From Tipula vernalis (taxonomy: Eukaryota; Arthropoda; Insecta; Diptera; Tipulidae): DNA of 64,000 nt. Position 1 is the first letter of the stretch. The number at the start of each line of letters is the position of its first letter. The notes below the pieces were generated by a model. That model did no database searches, was not told where the DNA came from, and worked only from the letters and a program-made list of their open reading frames with translations. Shown here piece after piece: positions 42,291 through 55,293 of the stretch. Both the position numbers and the translations under genes were made by a program. The DNA lies in contig OY282559.1 in the NCBI GenBank assembly GCA_958295665.1, forward strand, positions 266,886,057 through 266,950,056, read 5' to 3'.

Positions 42291-42559
42291 TCTCCGAACT
42301 ATTTTAGAATTTTTTAGAAAAATACTTGCGAAAAATCTCAATCCGCAACATAGGGTCTGGCATCTCAATGCTTTGCAAACCACACACAAATATGAAAAAA
42401 CTTACTGAATAATGTCAATAATTTGGAATAAATTCGATATCAAGCAACTCAAATTGAGTACAAACAAGTCCTAAATCTAGCTAGATTAGTCCAAATCCAT
42501 GTCAGGCTAAATAAACGGTTATTTTATTCTGCAGGGGCGGTCGTCCACAATACACAGTG

Positions 42560-43330
42560 GTATTTAGCACAATTTTTCCAAGGAGAAGTTATCGATCATA
42601 TTGCTTCTTGATCGTCGTCATTAGCGGGAATTTCATGTACATTTTTTAAACCTAACCTCTCCTTGGCTCAGCTCTTGCACCTTTCGATAATGTTTTATCA
42701 CTTTCGCTTGCATTTTCCATAGATGACTATTGTTTGCTATAACAAATAACCCTCCACATGGACAATTTTCAAGCAAGTTTATCACTGTAGCAATGAACTA
42801 GGTCACTAGTGCTGAGCACTCTTTAATCGAGAAAGATAATCATCTCTAACAATAAGAACTGGATTCCACACAATAAGCCTTTCACAAAACTTTCCGTTGT
42901 CGTGTTGTTGCATCAATATGGAAACGTAGCCGTTTGAAGCTTCTGCGTCTCATGAACAGTTCAAAACTGTTACATAGACCAAACGGTATTTTTTATACAG
43001 ATATTGCCCGTTGGTGCACATATCATTGAAAAATTTTATAAGTTTTGAACCGCTTTTCTTTGAGGGTGAGACCAAAACAATATTTGACTTGTGAATTCCG
43101 ATGAACTCAGTTCAGTTATTTCGCTTTTCAGCCAACACACTTCTTGCAATACACATGGGAATGACTTCCGTTGATAACGATTTTCGCTTCAAATTTGCCG
43201 AATGTCCCTGTGCTAATGAACCCGTTAGCGTTGATCTGCTTTTCAAAGATTTCGGAGCATTAATTTACCGTATTCTAATCGAACCAAACTTCCCGTGTCT
43301 CTCAGATTGATTTCTACATTTTTGACGATG
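42560..43330 (-). pseudogene. Decayed gypsy-like pol fragment (RNase H)
   Basis: A minus-strand stretch near 42960-42870 reads DAEASNGYVSILMQQHDNGKF, close to the gypsy RNase H motif DAS..GYGAVLMQ..D.GK. Upstream on that strand MCTNGQYLYKKYRLV may be the preceding RT tail. Other frames give text without motifs and many stops. Only the RNase H motif is persuasive. Confidence 0.45.
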
Positions 43331-46300
43331 TAAGATTTTCGAAACCTCCTTCGAAACCATTACACTTTGCACCATCGATTTTAATCTCACAATCAATGAA
43401 CAGATAACCGTAGTCCACAAATGTAACACCTACCTTACTTCGTGAGTTTGCTGATTTATACTCTGGCGGTAATCTTTAAAATTTATGGCATCATACAACC
43501 GGATCTTACTTGTCAACCAGAATCTTTCAATTTCACGCATATTTTCTGCATGTGATTCCCAATCCTTCGCTCTTGTAGAACTTAATAGTATTTTGTACAG
43601 GAAATCGGGAACAGAGCATATGGAAAAAATAAAACAATATGAAACCGAGGACCAATGCTAAACTTTGGTGTATAAATAAGAAATCTCCTCTTTTTTGAAA
43701 GATATAATTTATTGTAATTCAAGTATGAAAAAGCACCACCAACCGAGTATGAAAATTGGAGCACGAGCGGTAATGAGGAGAAAATATAGCCAAAAGAACT
43801 TAGAACTTAAGGAATATCCACACCATGTGCGCAGAGTCGGCAGCAAATTTAACTATACCTTAATTTGCTTATTTTATTAATAAAAAATCGCAGGCAGGAA
43901 TATAAATAATTTTTATAAAAACATTCAAATGTTCAAATAGATTGTGTTTTGTTTTCCACTTTGCATACTCGTTTTGTAATGGTGCCCTTTCCGAAGTTAA
44001 ATTAAAATGTTTTGCTTCCTCTATCAAACGCCTTCTTTGCAATAAAATTCCTTAAATTTGTTAAACGCTATGTGCAATTATTTTAAAACCTGGCTTAAGT
44101 TGATTCCATTGGTTAAGCTGTAATTCCAATATTTCTGAATCTGTTTTGAAAATCATCAAATTTCGAATAGAAGCAACAAATCGCGATTAATTGATAATTT
44201 TGAAAAGGTTTTTCTCCATTAAATATGACGACTCATGCGATGGTGATACATACATATGTGCCGGTCAAACGCTACGCAAGGCTGGATTTGATAGTTTACA
44301 AAATATAACTGTAATGCCCCAGATAAAGATCTGTATTCAGTAATTTTTTTTTTTAATATCCCTTTTGTATATATTATACTATACATGTAACATTTAAGTT
44401 TGTAAGAAATAAACATCTAAACAAACAACAAAAAACAAACAACAATCAAACAAATTTGGTAACCGTAAGTTTTCAAATAGTGAAGTTTTGCATGAAAGAA
44501 TATTTGTGACCTTTTGATGTTTTTTTACCAGTTTTACTGAATTAAGGCTGACATTCGACCCTTCGACATTCGTCCCTTTAACATATGCCTCCTCAATTTG
44601 ATACGATTTTGCCAATTTGCAGATACAAAGAAAGGAAACCAAATCATAAATAAATTGATTTTCATTGGAGCTGTTTTCCCTTTTCTACTTTCCTTCTATT
44701 TTACGTTTTGCTGGGTGCAAATGAAAGAAAATCTTTTCGTTTTCGCTTCATATTATTTCAGTTGTTTAACCTTTTCCTTGGAGGGAAATCAACAAAAAAA
44801 TATTCTGCTTTATTGTATTATATAAATGTAGGTCCTAGGAAAGATACAAAATCCTAGATTGTAGTGAGGATGGGTGATCTGTAAGAATCTTTGGAAGGTC
44901 ATGTTGTTTATTGTGTTTTAGATTTTATATTCCATGTCGTAACAATTTTATTAGTCCCTCGGCAACGTCTATATACACATATGTTATGTATAAATAAAAT
45001 ATGTAATAAAATTAAATTGAAAAACTGTATGTATCTAGTTGTTATAGATCACGGAAATGCATCGCTTTGTTGAAATGCATAGAAAGAAAAATCTTTAAAT
45101 AGGTTAATGATTTATAGCTGAAACGTGTCGAAAAGTGTCGATAATAGTTACATTTTCCATATAGTACACAACATTTATTGGATGAACGTGAAAATGCATA
45201 AATTATAGTCCAGTTCCAATGGAACGAAAAATATTCATACGCAAATGTCATTAATTTGGATTTAAGTATTTGTTTTTCATATTATTACACGTGATCGAAT
45301 CTCGTAAATATGTGATATTATATTTAGAAGTTGGTTGTTTGTTTCTTATTATTTGGTAGAATCTTATGCCGAAAAAATAGTGGAATATTTATGTTTCTTC
45401 TTCTAAGAATTTTTACTGAAAAATTTACAGCAATAATCTGTTCAACCGGAGCACCAATTTCGGTAGTAAAGTGGAGCAAGCATGATAGTTGCGATTTGGT
45501 TATTCTCTCTAGATTTAAAACTATTTTACATACTGTACAAAGGCGAAAGTCATAACTCTCAAGTGTCGTTTTTCGACCAAAATCGTTGTTCGGTTGCATT
45601 TGACTACATTTAGAAAGCATTGTAGTTTATTTAATCAGAGGCAGAATTTCAATAGGTTAACGGATCGACATTGAATTTTGCACTTTCTATTTTTACTTGC
45701 AACTCACTCATTGCACTCTTACTGTTCGAGCTTCGAGGCGATATTATTTGCGGGCTGTAATTATTTTTCACTAAGAATGATTAACACACATTTAATATAT
45801 AATCGCGTTTTTATAATTTTTTATTTTATTCAAATTAATTTTTTAAGAACTTTTGTTCTATCGACTAGTGTCAAGCACATATTAAAAAGAACTCTCGTAA
45901 TTGCGATAGATGGCAGGACGCAACCGGTAGCTTTTGTTATATTTGACAGTACAGCGGTTGACATTTACATTAATTAAAATGGTCGATATGTCTGTGTATG
46001 TGTGTTTACTCGACCCAGATTATAATGTCGATATCGACGGCGACCTACCTTTGCACAAAATTTTTTTATATTCTATTTTTAAATGGGGCATATTTCTTGC
46101 CGGCCAAGGAAACGATCATTAAGGTTGATATCCATATGCCCTAATAATCATACAATTTGCAACAGAAAAAGGCTATTTGAAATCTACATAGGATTAAATT
46201 TAATAGGCGCTTATAGGACTATAAAAAACGTCAGTACCCATAAATAAATGACGATGTTGTGCAGTTCCAGCGTTATTTCTATTTGCTTAATTTTTTTTAT

Positions 46301-46415
46301 TTAGAGTATTTGCTTCTGCGGCGGTAATTGTGAAATCGATTTCGTAAAGTACTGCGATCAAGCGCACCCTCTAACCTTAAAATTTTTTGTTGTGAGACCA
46401 TCTGAAGTTTGCAGA
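43331..46415. other. AT-rich region, no supported gene
   Basis: Only short ORFs without motif. 44547-44580 holds a fragment of the GGCCGAATGTC minisatellite on the other strand. Confidence 0.5.
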
Positions 46416-46419
46416 AGTT

Positions 46420-46860
46420 TTTTTTTTTAAATATATTCTCCTCGTGCTTCAATATATTTAATACATCTTTGAATTAATTTTTCTATACCTTCGTAAAAAT
46501 AGTTTTTATCATTGTCTGCAATTAATTTACCGCTGCTAGGGGAGTGACTCATCACGAAGCTCTTTTTTAAGTGCTGTATGGTGGAATATTAATTTCTTCG
46601 AACTCGCAGAACCTCACCGAATTCACTGCAATTCCGACCTTGTGAAGCGGTGCGTTGTGATGAAGCAACAGTACACCTTTTATCTCATTTTATTCTCCTT
46701 TCGAACATGATCTGCTCTTTCAAACGATGTAATATATCAGCGTGGTGTGCTCCTGTTATGGCGCCTTTACTGTTATAATCAAAAAAAGAATTTTCCCCGA
46801 GTTCCAAAAGATGGTTACCACCACTTTTCCAGAAAAATTCTTCATTTTGAGATGGGTACA
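46420..46860 (-). pseudogene. mariner transposase C-terminal fragment (second subfamily)
   Basis: Minus strand: GAITGAHHADILHRLKEQI, then in a shifted frame GVLLLHHNAPLHKVGI and FEEINIPPYST, then shifted again NYFYEGIEKLIQRCIKYIEA. The second Asp (LLHDNAP) is His here and the SPDLAP block is lost after PPYS. The wording differs from the 30716 copy, so it is another mariner subfamily. Confidence 0.85.
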
Positions 46861-46974
46861 TACTTGAAACTCAGCTTTAAAGATAACAAAGAAATCACAA
46901 ATGATGGGTCGAAAAAAATAATTGGATTGCATAATATTTATTGGAGCATAAAACGGATTATGGTATCATAATTT

Positions 46975-47240
46975 GACAGTTTTTAGTACTATAATTAATT
47001 ATCCTATTTACGATATTATTTAAGAATTTTACTATGATGAAAAAAATTAGGACAAATGATTTTGGAAAATCATAATACATTTAATACATATAATTGTCAC
47101 ACTAGAGCCATTTTTAATGTTAACCTCACGACAAAAAATTTATTTTATGATCATAATTTGACTTTTAGCGTGAAGAATCACCGACTAAACTAAATTGATG
47201 TTTCATTCAGTCATAGAAAGAATTAGTATCCTTAAAATAT
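46975..47240. other. Spacer
   Basis: No signal seen. Confidence 0.5.
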
Positions 47241-47520
47241 TGTTAGATCTTTGCCTTGTCAATTAAGGTACGATTCACTGGGTTGTGAAAAAAACAACCA
47301 CTTGACTTTATTAGCACGAACTAGTTTATTTACGATACAATTATTCCACAAAGTTACTAAAATTCACATACTACATTTCCGTATTATTCAATTATAATTT
47401 TAATATCTTACTATTACCCATTTTTAAATCTCGACATTTAATCTTCACTGTATCAGACGTTTCAAGTACTAATCAAAATCAAACTCGACCAGATTCCTCT
47501 TTTGTTAATAACCAAAACAG
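47241..47520. repeat. Partial LTR related to the solo LTR at 16392
   Basis: TGTTAGATCTTTGCCTTGTC then AATTAAGGTACGATTCACTG and GGTTGTGAA parallel the start of 16392. Similarity becomes loose after about 150 bases and the 3' end is not recognised. Confidence 0.6.
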
Positions 47521-49860
47521 TCATCAATTTAGTTTAGTCGCCAGTTTAGTCGAAAAATCGATATATTAGTTGCAAATATACCGTTTCCAGAATTAAACTA
47601 TAGGAAAATGTTACTGAACATACCAGTTAGCTGTCTTCAATCCAGAAGAAAAACTTAACCTAGCTTTTCGGGACTTGAACTTTACGCAGCCTTCTAATAT
47701 ACTAATCCAGTCTATTTTTAAGAACAGTTTGAGTCTTAAATTTCCACACTACTTATCATTTTATGCTAGTGGCAAAAAAATGTTACTCCTTTCCGTTGAG
47801 CTTTTTGGCAGTTAAAGTATTAAAATTGTCATTTTCCTTTTAACAAATCAGTATATTCTCCCATTTTCTACCTTTTCCCTTATCGATTTAATTCAAAATA
47901 ATTGAATTTTTAGCTATAAATCTAATTTTTTGTAAAACTGGCTTCCCTTTGTTAACAATTTTGCCATTTGAAGTTTTTTCCAAAAATGGGAATCGAGTTA
48001 TTTGCGAAAGCATGGGCACGACCTCTAAAAAGGAGTGAAAACCCTCCTTTTCGAACTTTTTGTTTAAAATAAATCGATTAAAAAAACAACCTTTTGACCG
48101 AGCGAAATGCTTATTTAGTGGGTGTACAAAGTCGAAATATGTCCTTAATGCTCGCTCCACTGCATTAGATTTACTCGAATTTTATATACTGAGGAGTTTC
48201 TATTGTTGTCTAGTGCACGCTGAGTCGTTCATTACATAAAAACTATCTTTTGCTCTGGATTTGTCGTTAAATTAGTAAATTATTTTTATTATTTTTGTTG
48301 TTTTTCCTGTACGTACACAACTAACTGGTACATGTACTTACAATACATACATACATTTCGCTATATTTTTGTACAATGCACAATATCTTTTGATAGGCGA
48401 ATGGTTTTGTATTTTGAACAAAACAACAAAAAACAAAAAACATTGAAATACAAAACAATAGCATTAGAAATAAATTTTTGTTAACTTTTCGCTTTCATGC
48501 TTGTACTTTATGCTGTACAATGTTTTATGTCTGCAATAAACAACTGTAAAGCGAATGGTATACATTTTTTTTTTATATTGGTATTTTCATCGCGAGGTCA
48601 AATTAATATATAAATAAACATATATGTACTTTTCATTTTCACCGGAGCTTAAAGCTTCATCCTACAAATATTTTTTATTCGAAATTTATACCAAAAAAAA
48701 GTGCAAAAATCATGTTGAAAAAACAGAGATGTTGTTTTTAAATTGTATAACACATGTCTGTTTGCGTAACAAACAAAAATGATTTCCTTATCAATCAATA
48801 AAACTCTTTTACACCCTTCTCACTTTTAAAATGTGTTATGAAAATATGGAACTTTTATTTGTGCTTGTATGCGAATTTTCTAGTCCACATTGTTTTTACC
48901 ATCCACTTGAAAAACTTTTTTTTTTACTATGTACGCGAGACACACTGTAATCGTGATTATGTTTAAAAAACTTTTTCAATATATATGAGTATTCATTCTT
49001 GAATAGTTTTTTATTTTTCCCACTATAACGAAATTATATTGGGTAAGTATTGTAATCGTGAAAAAATTTTTTTTTGCCGATTTTCACATTTTTCGACAAA
49101 TTTTGTTACCAGAAAACATCGATTAGAAAATTGTCGTGTCCGTCCTTCTATCTATTTTATGTCGAAATTTTATCAAAGACATATTTTAGTAATAAGTAGT
49201 TTGTGTTAACTTTTGAAGAACGGGGGGGAAGGGGGGGGGGGTATGAGGTTGTAGTGCAAGAGAAAATGTCCAAATAGATTTTTTCAAAAAAGTAACCGAC
49301 GATAACAAAAACTAGTAAAAAAATCTTGTTGAACTGTTTTCCGAGGTAATATCAAAATTTTTGAAGAAATTTGTTTCTTCGGTTAAGACATCTCAAATTT
49401 CAATAATTGTTCCATAATTATCTTTAAGATTAAATAATAGGTAATCGTTACACGGTTAATGAAATTTAAATTTCTAAATTCATCTAAAATACTTTGCTGA
49501 TGGCAAATAATATCGTCATCATTTAAAAATACAATAAAATATATCTAGTAAGGCTGTGACGTTTGATTAACATTTTATGACATTTGTTTGATTGAAATTT
49601 CAACGAGATGTTGATCGCTAAATTATTTGTGAATTGCTTTAATAAAATCACCTTTAGAAGTATTATTTCTGTGCTGTACGTGCTCGTGTTTAATTTTTTT
49701 TTTGCATTTACGAATGATCCACAGCGAGGCTCCATCCAGACTGAAGCAGTGAGTAAAGAATTATATCAGCCAATTTTTACGTTGCTCACAAAACGTTGTG
49801 ATCTGAACAAACGGTACAACTTTTGAGTTGTGGATGCTCTCTGAACGGAGAATTCTCAAG
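47521..49860. other. AT-rich region with one G-rich tract
   Basis: 49222-49241 is two G runs (7 and 11) separated by AA. A 90-aa minus ORF at 48160-47888 is not recognised. Confidence 0.5.
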
Positions 49861-49865
49861 GATTT

Positions 49866-50096
49866 TCAACAGTATACTAGAGATGTATAACTGGAACTAA
49901 TTGTTAAAGGTTGAAGATGAAAAAATGGCGAATGCGATTTAAATTGCTGTTCAGCTCGTTTCATTTCTAAATAATCTAACATTAATTGTGAGTCTTTAAT
50001 TTGGCGGACTGAGAGTAGAAGATTTATATTGTTGTGACCAATTATGATATTGGGGAAATAGTCTCCCGTGGCATCTTTTAAAGGCCTTGCCCGCAA
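49866..50096 (-). pseudogene. Possible BEL/Pao protease-side fragment
   Basis: Minus reading RPLKDATGDYFPNIIIGHNN then INLLLSVRQIKDS resembles the P.ILIGxDN.xLL motif downstream of the BEL protease. A single motif only. Confidence 0.3.
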
Positions 50097-51314
50097 AATA
50101 ACGGAAAATCTTTGTAAAATGTACAGTGGGAAAAGTGTCGTTCGAGGAGTCGGATAGACTCTAATTTTCTTTGTTATGCTTGTTGTTGCTGTTTTGCGAA
50201 GTCAACATTTCATTCAAAGCACAAAAAATATTCATTCAACTTTCCTTTTGTTTCAGTTTTTGCTTAAGTTTATTTTTTATTTCTTTTCGTACAAAACTAA
50301 AAGAATGGAAAGCTCGAAAAAAGTTCTAAAGAGAATAACAGAATCTTTATAAATGAATTGTACCGTGAAGAAATAAGGAAAAGTTGATCTCAATGACATT
50401 GATAATGAATATGAATTTGGGAATTTACGGCACCGGAATTTTAGTAATTTATCTTCTTGAAATGATTCTACTCGTTTCTGCCATGGAAACATTGATTCTA
50501 ATAATTTCTAATAATTTAGAATACAGGCCAGTGACACTTTAACATTTACATTTCTACCTCGAGAGTTATAAAATTTTAAAATTTCAAATTGTTTTATCTG
50601 AAATCTGGAATACATATTGGAGTTTTTAGATGTTATATAAAGTTTTGTTACAGTTTTCTTTATAAAATAGCGTGAAATGTCTTTAAAACTAGGATAATTT
50701 AAGATGAACTTTTGGTTCGTGCAATTCGACAAAAAAAAATCATAATCATCTTACAGCGATTTGGATTATCACTAACATTTTGAGTCACAGCATCGACATT
50801 TTCAGGAAATCGTGAACATTTTTGACGTGTTCGGCTCTTCGCATCGCAAAATACTACTATTCGACCCAAATTTATTGATTATTGATATGAATATGAGGCT
50901 CTGAAGGTCGATTATGTTGATACGCTGTGCTACCGAGTATCTTTCTTTGATGATTTACTGCAAATTACCTGTAAAAAATATTCTACTTTACTTTTTTCAC
51001 GAAGAATACATCAAGCTGCGTTGCTGAGATACAAAGCACTTCCTTCCTAATTGGCCGTATACCAGAACTTATACAAGCCATATACAAATGCACTGAAATG
51101 AAATCTAAACAACGTGTACACTAGTAGAATGGAATCGATGATTTCGATGATACCGACCCATTAGGTGAACTATATTCAGGGCCCGGGACTAAACTCATTT
51201 ATATAATTTCCATTTATCAATGATTGCTTCTGTGAACAATTTAATGTGGTTCATTAAGAATATTAAAGAGTGATTCATCAATGTACTCATTGCTAATTTA
51301 CGCAACACACAATC
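50097..51314. other. AT-rich region, nothing recognised
   Basis: Only short ORFs without motif on either strand. Confidence 0.5.
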
Positions 51315-51317
51315 ATT

Positions 51318-51474
51318 CCGGCTGTTCACACGCAGTTAACACTGCAACGCATCATTTCCTACTTTCTTACCTCTTTGCCTATAAGCTACTTTTCCCCTCC
51401 AGTTAGTTTATAGGCAAAAAAGTAAGAAACGAGGAAATGATGTGTTGCAGTGTTAACTGCGTGTGAACAGCCGG
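51318..51474. mobile_element. 157-bp foldback MITE, ATT duplication
   Basis: CCGGCTGTTCACACGCAGTT at the left, continuing AACACTGCAACGCATCATTTCC, is inverted at the right with one mismatch in 42 or so bases. Farther in, TACTTTCTTAC/GTAAGAAA and TTTGCCTATAA/TTATAGGCAAA still pair around a short loop near 51400. ATT flanks both ends (51315-51317, 51475-51477). Confidence 0.9.
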
Positions 51475-51477
51475 ATT

Positions 51478-52004
51478 GAATAATTATTAGTGCATTTAAC
51501 CGTTATAAATGTAACCGTACCATAAATGTTAACCGTTTTTCTCTGAGTTATTGCATTAAATTTCTCAAATCGAATAAGAACCAGAATGATATCAGTAACT
51601 TGCCTGACTTATCTAATATATAATTACCCAATTCATTCACTGACTCCGGAACGGTTTTCTTATAAATATTTCCGATTTACATGACCAATTTTTATAACGT
51701 AACTAGTTGTCTGAGTGATATAGGTGTCGACCTGTTAACAACAAATTTCGAAAAATAAATGTTTCGAGTTCGATGCTCTCTTTTTCATCGAGACATCCAC
51801 GTTAATCCGAGAAATCCAGAAGATCCTAATAAACAGTTTATAAAACAACTTTCCTTATGGTTAACCCGGCTGGCAGCCGAATTGGCAATGTGAAAGTTAT
51901 GCAGGAGCTATATTTAATCGAGTGCGAAACAACATCACCATGCTTCAATTTAAAGCTGCACTAACAGCTCTTCGAGACGCCTTTAATCCGGTTGTGAGTT
52001 CAGG
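51478..52004. other. Spacer, probably including Helitron N-terminal remains
   Basis: Frames downstream of 51790 suggest decayed Helitron codons but I cannot place them. Confidence 0.4.
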
Positions 52005-54000
52005 CAAGCTGACATAACAATGGTTAGTTGACTCATATCTGCAAGTTGAAGCGAACAATCTCAATTACATCCGCTAAAATCAGCAACATTTGAGAGCTGA
52101 GCAATATAAAGGACTCGCTGATCACATGGAGAACATGGGTCAAAACGGGAACTTGGCCGCCGGTGTTTCGGTTATTCTGCCATCAAACTTCGAAGGATCG
52201 CCACGTAACATGCGAGAAAGGTGCTGCGATGCAATGTCAATATTTTCAAAGTTTGGCGCTCCAGATTTTTTTATATCGTTCACTGCAAATCCAGGTTGGC
52301 GTGAGATTACTGAAAATTTGAGGCTTGGCGAGAAATCTTCAGATCGACCGGATTTAGTGGCGCGAGTTTTTAAAATCAAACTCAACTTCTTCAAACTCTC
52401 TCAACGTCTACACCATTGAATTCCAAAAGCGAGGCCTTCCTCATGCACACATTCTGGTGACCTTAAGAGCCGAAGAAAAATTTACAACAGTCCAAAGAAT
52501 CGATCAATTTATCAGTGCTGAAATTCCATCAGAAACGAGGCCAACGCTTCTAAAACTTGTGCTCAAATTTATGATGCATGGCCCCCATGGTCTTAGGTAT
52601 CCAAACTCGCCTTGCAAGAAGGATGGTCAATACTCAAAACAATTTCCAAAATGCTTCAATGATGTCACCCTTCTAAATGTCAATGGTTATCCATCGTATA
52701 GACGTCGCGCTGATGTGCAAGCATCGGTCAGAGGTGAACGCATAGACAATCGATTCATCATTCCATACAACCCTTACTTATTACTGAAGTACAACGCACA
52801 CATAAATGAAGAAGTCGCTACATCTCTTCGATTTGTAAAGTACATTCACAAATATATATTTAAGGGATTCGATTGTGCGAATATTACAATTACATCAAAC
52901 GGTCAGCCGGAACTACGTATAAATGAAGTTTCTAACTTTATTGATTGCCGTTATGTGAGTGCTCCGGAAGCAATCTGGCGTTTGAGAGAATTAAAATGCA
53001 CGATCGCTCACATGCCGTCATAAGGCTCCCAGTTCACCTGCCAAATCAGCAACAAATTATCTTCGAGGCAGGACACGAAGAAGAAGCATTGCTCGCAGTT
53101 CAAACGAACAAGACTAAATTGGAGTCTTGGTTTGAATTGAACACAACCGATGAAGATGCTCGACAGTATCTTTACACGGATATTCCATATAATTATGTTT
53201 ATGTGCGTGGTAAATGGAATAAGCGGCAAAGAGGCGCCAGAAAAATTGTTTCCCGCATGCATACGGTGAGTGTCAAAGACTGAGAGCGTATACGAATTCG
53301 ACTTCTTCATGTGCCTGATGCAATCAACTTCGAATCGTTAAAACCATTTAATGATGTAGTTTGTCAAAATTTCAAGGCAACAGCAATATCGCGAGGACTG
53401 CTTGAATCAGACGACGAGTGGAACCATTGTTTAACTGATGGTGGTACTTACTTGATGCATAAAGAATTACGTGAAATGTTTACATACATTTGCATATTTT
53501 GTCAACCTGCTCAGCCTCTCAATCTTTGTCAAGATCATTTAGATAATTTGGCACTTGAATATATGCGTTATTACGATAAAGCTTCTTCAATCAACAAGGC
53601 GCTTCACGACATAAATTTCTTTCTCAATCAACATGGAATGTCGTGTTCAACTGTTGGATTGCCAGTGCCGCAAGGAAATCCTCTTGAAGAAGAAGTCTAT
53701 GATCAAGCTGGAGAACCTCGACAAGCAAATCAACACATCGAGGAACGCAATGAGGCCCAAACCAATGCATTTACCAAGATAACGGTAGCAGTAGAGAACA
53801 TGCATGAAAAGCAGAAGCTGTTTTATTTTGACGGTCCCGGTGGCTCAGGAAAGACATTCCTCTACACAACACTGATGGCCTACTTCAGAGGCAAAGGCAA
53901 AATCGTTTTGCCATTCGCAACAACGGGAATTGCTGCCACATTACTGAAAGGAGGACGTACTCTATATAGCGGATTCAAATTACCTGTGCCTCTTACTTAA
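52005..54000 (+). pseudogene. Second Helitron RepHel fragment, 3' truncated
   Basis: Forward blocks: about 52005-52089 with QWLVDSYLQVEANNLNYIR; 52090-52419 with LPSNFEGSPRNMRERCCDAM and FFISFTANPGW; then, after a shift near 52410, EFQKRGLPHAHILV (HUH), GPHGLRYPNSPCKKDGQYSK, RFVKYIHKYIFKGFD (paired tyrosines); 52945-53283 with QQIIFEAGHEEEAL; 53311-54000 with LLESDDEWNHCL and FDGPGGSGKTFLY (Walker A). It breaks off at 54000, just after GRTLYSGFKLPVPL; the helicase motif II onward is absent. Stops and two shifts; wording differs widely from the 9789-14244 copy, so another family. No Helitron ends seen. Confidence 0.92.
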
Positions 54001-54380
54001 TGATGTAATGTCCCATCACGAACATATATAGACATAAATTATTGTTATGTTACCACTTTTTGATGCATTTCCATAACCAATCCTATAGTATTAAACTTTG
54101 GAATGCAATAATAATTTATTATGTATTGTGAATATCTGCTTCTGAATTTCAATTCAAACGTACTCGATTATACGAAGTATAAGAATTCCATTTGAATCGA
54201 ACACACAAAACACAATATGTACAATAAACGAACGAATTTTCAGTTTTATACCGCAAGACAAAAATATACATAGGTTATTAATTAGAGTAGAAAAATTAAA
54301 CAGAGCAATAAGTTCTACAATATATATTCAATGGAATGAAAACAATAAAAATAAGTTATACTACCATACTATATAGTAGT
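54001..54380. other. AT-rich spacer
   Basis: No signal seen. Confidence 0.5.
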
Positions 54381-54383
54381 CCA

Positions 54384-54528
54384 GCATCCGAATTCTGGTT
54401 CAATGACAAATGAGAATGACTTTATTTGTTATTTCGCCTACTCTAAATAAAAATGCAATCGACTAGTTGAAATAAAAAATCAAGTCATTTCTCATTATCA
54501 TTTGTCATCGAACCGGAATTCGGGCACT
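54384..54528. mobile_element. Inverted-repeat MITE with GAATTCYGGTTCRATGACAAA ends
   Basis: CCGAATTCTGGTTCAATGAC at 54388 faces GTCATCGAACCGGAATTCGG at the right; the arms run about 38 bases. The wording GATTCYGGTTCGATGA is shared with the arms of the 29505 element, so they may belong to one superfamily. Flanking duplication unclear. Confidence 0.75.
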
Positions 54529-54569
54529 GAACTACTAACACACAATTGAAAATAAAAACATACTTTGAA

Positions 54570-54806
54570 GGAGGGCGCATGCCAAAAGACTTCAGGTTTT
54601 TCGACACGCAGTCTACACCAAAAAGATAAAATTTTTCCATCTCTCATGTATTATATTCTAAAAAAGTTACCAAAAATAATACAACAACAAAAACATTTAG
54701 TAACTTTTTAGAATATAACACAAGAGAGATGGAAAAATTTTATCTTTTTGGTGTAGACTACGTGTTGAAAAACCTGAAGTCTTTTGGCATGCGTTCCGCC
54801 TCAGCC
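54570..54806. mobile_element. About 236-bp foldback with arms of about 100 bp
   Basis: GCATGCCAAAAGACTTCAGG, then TTTTTCGACACGCAGTCTAC, ACCAAAAAGATAAAATTTTT and CCATCTCTC..., are inverted at 54703-54792 with only a few changes. The small centre is AAATAATACAACAACAAAAAC. It is the short relative of the 27508-28650 element. Confidence 0.9.
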
Positions 54807-55290
54807 AATTTCCATGTGTCGAATAGCGGTATTCTAATTTCAATGACTCAAACCAAAACCAACAAAAATGTTTATACAAGCCGTCTCTTTCACTCATTAC
54901 ACAGATCCTACCAAAAAAATTGTACTCTATATTTGTTTATTTATTGTTTGTTTCATATAATATTTAAACAACAACAAAAACAGATTTGTTCTGATTGTGT
55001 ATATATACAAATATAACAATGCCAAGACATTTTTGTTGGTTTTGCTCAAATGCACTCCCTCTATTCTGATTTCTGATACATAACATACTCATGACAAAAC
55101 AAAAATTACCGGTTTATTCAAAACCAACATCTTGTACAAGCTAATCAATTATATTACTAATACTAAAGGACACCATTTACATTTATATTCAAACTAAAAG
55201 CATTGACACAGTGTGGTTTTAAACGTTCGTGTGCGCATACATGCATAAATATTTACATACTGTTTTAGATAAATATTTACAAATTATATT
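54807..55290. other. Spacer rich in CAACAA words
   Basis: No gene. Confidence 0.5.
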
Positions 55291-55293
55291 TTA

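Noticed and set aside
41931..42389. 152-aa minus-strand ORF
   Set aside because: Spans a satellite and the dispersed repeat copy B; composition follows the repeats.
43101..43310. 69-aa plus ORF
   Set aside because: Opposite strand to the weak gypsy RNase H relic; no motif.
45678..46122. Overlapping plus ORFs near 45.7-46.1 kb
   Set aside because: No domain; codon use looks like AT-rich noise.
47888..48160. 90-aa minus-strand ORF with protein-like composition
   Set aside because: No motif recognised and no context; not called as a gene.
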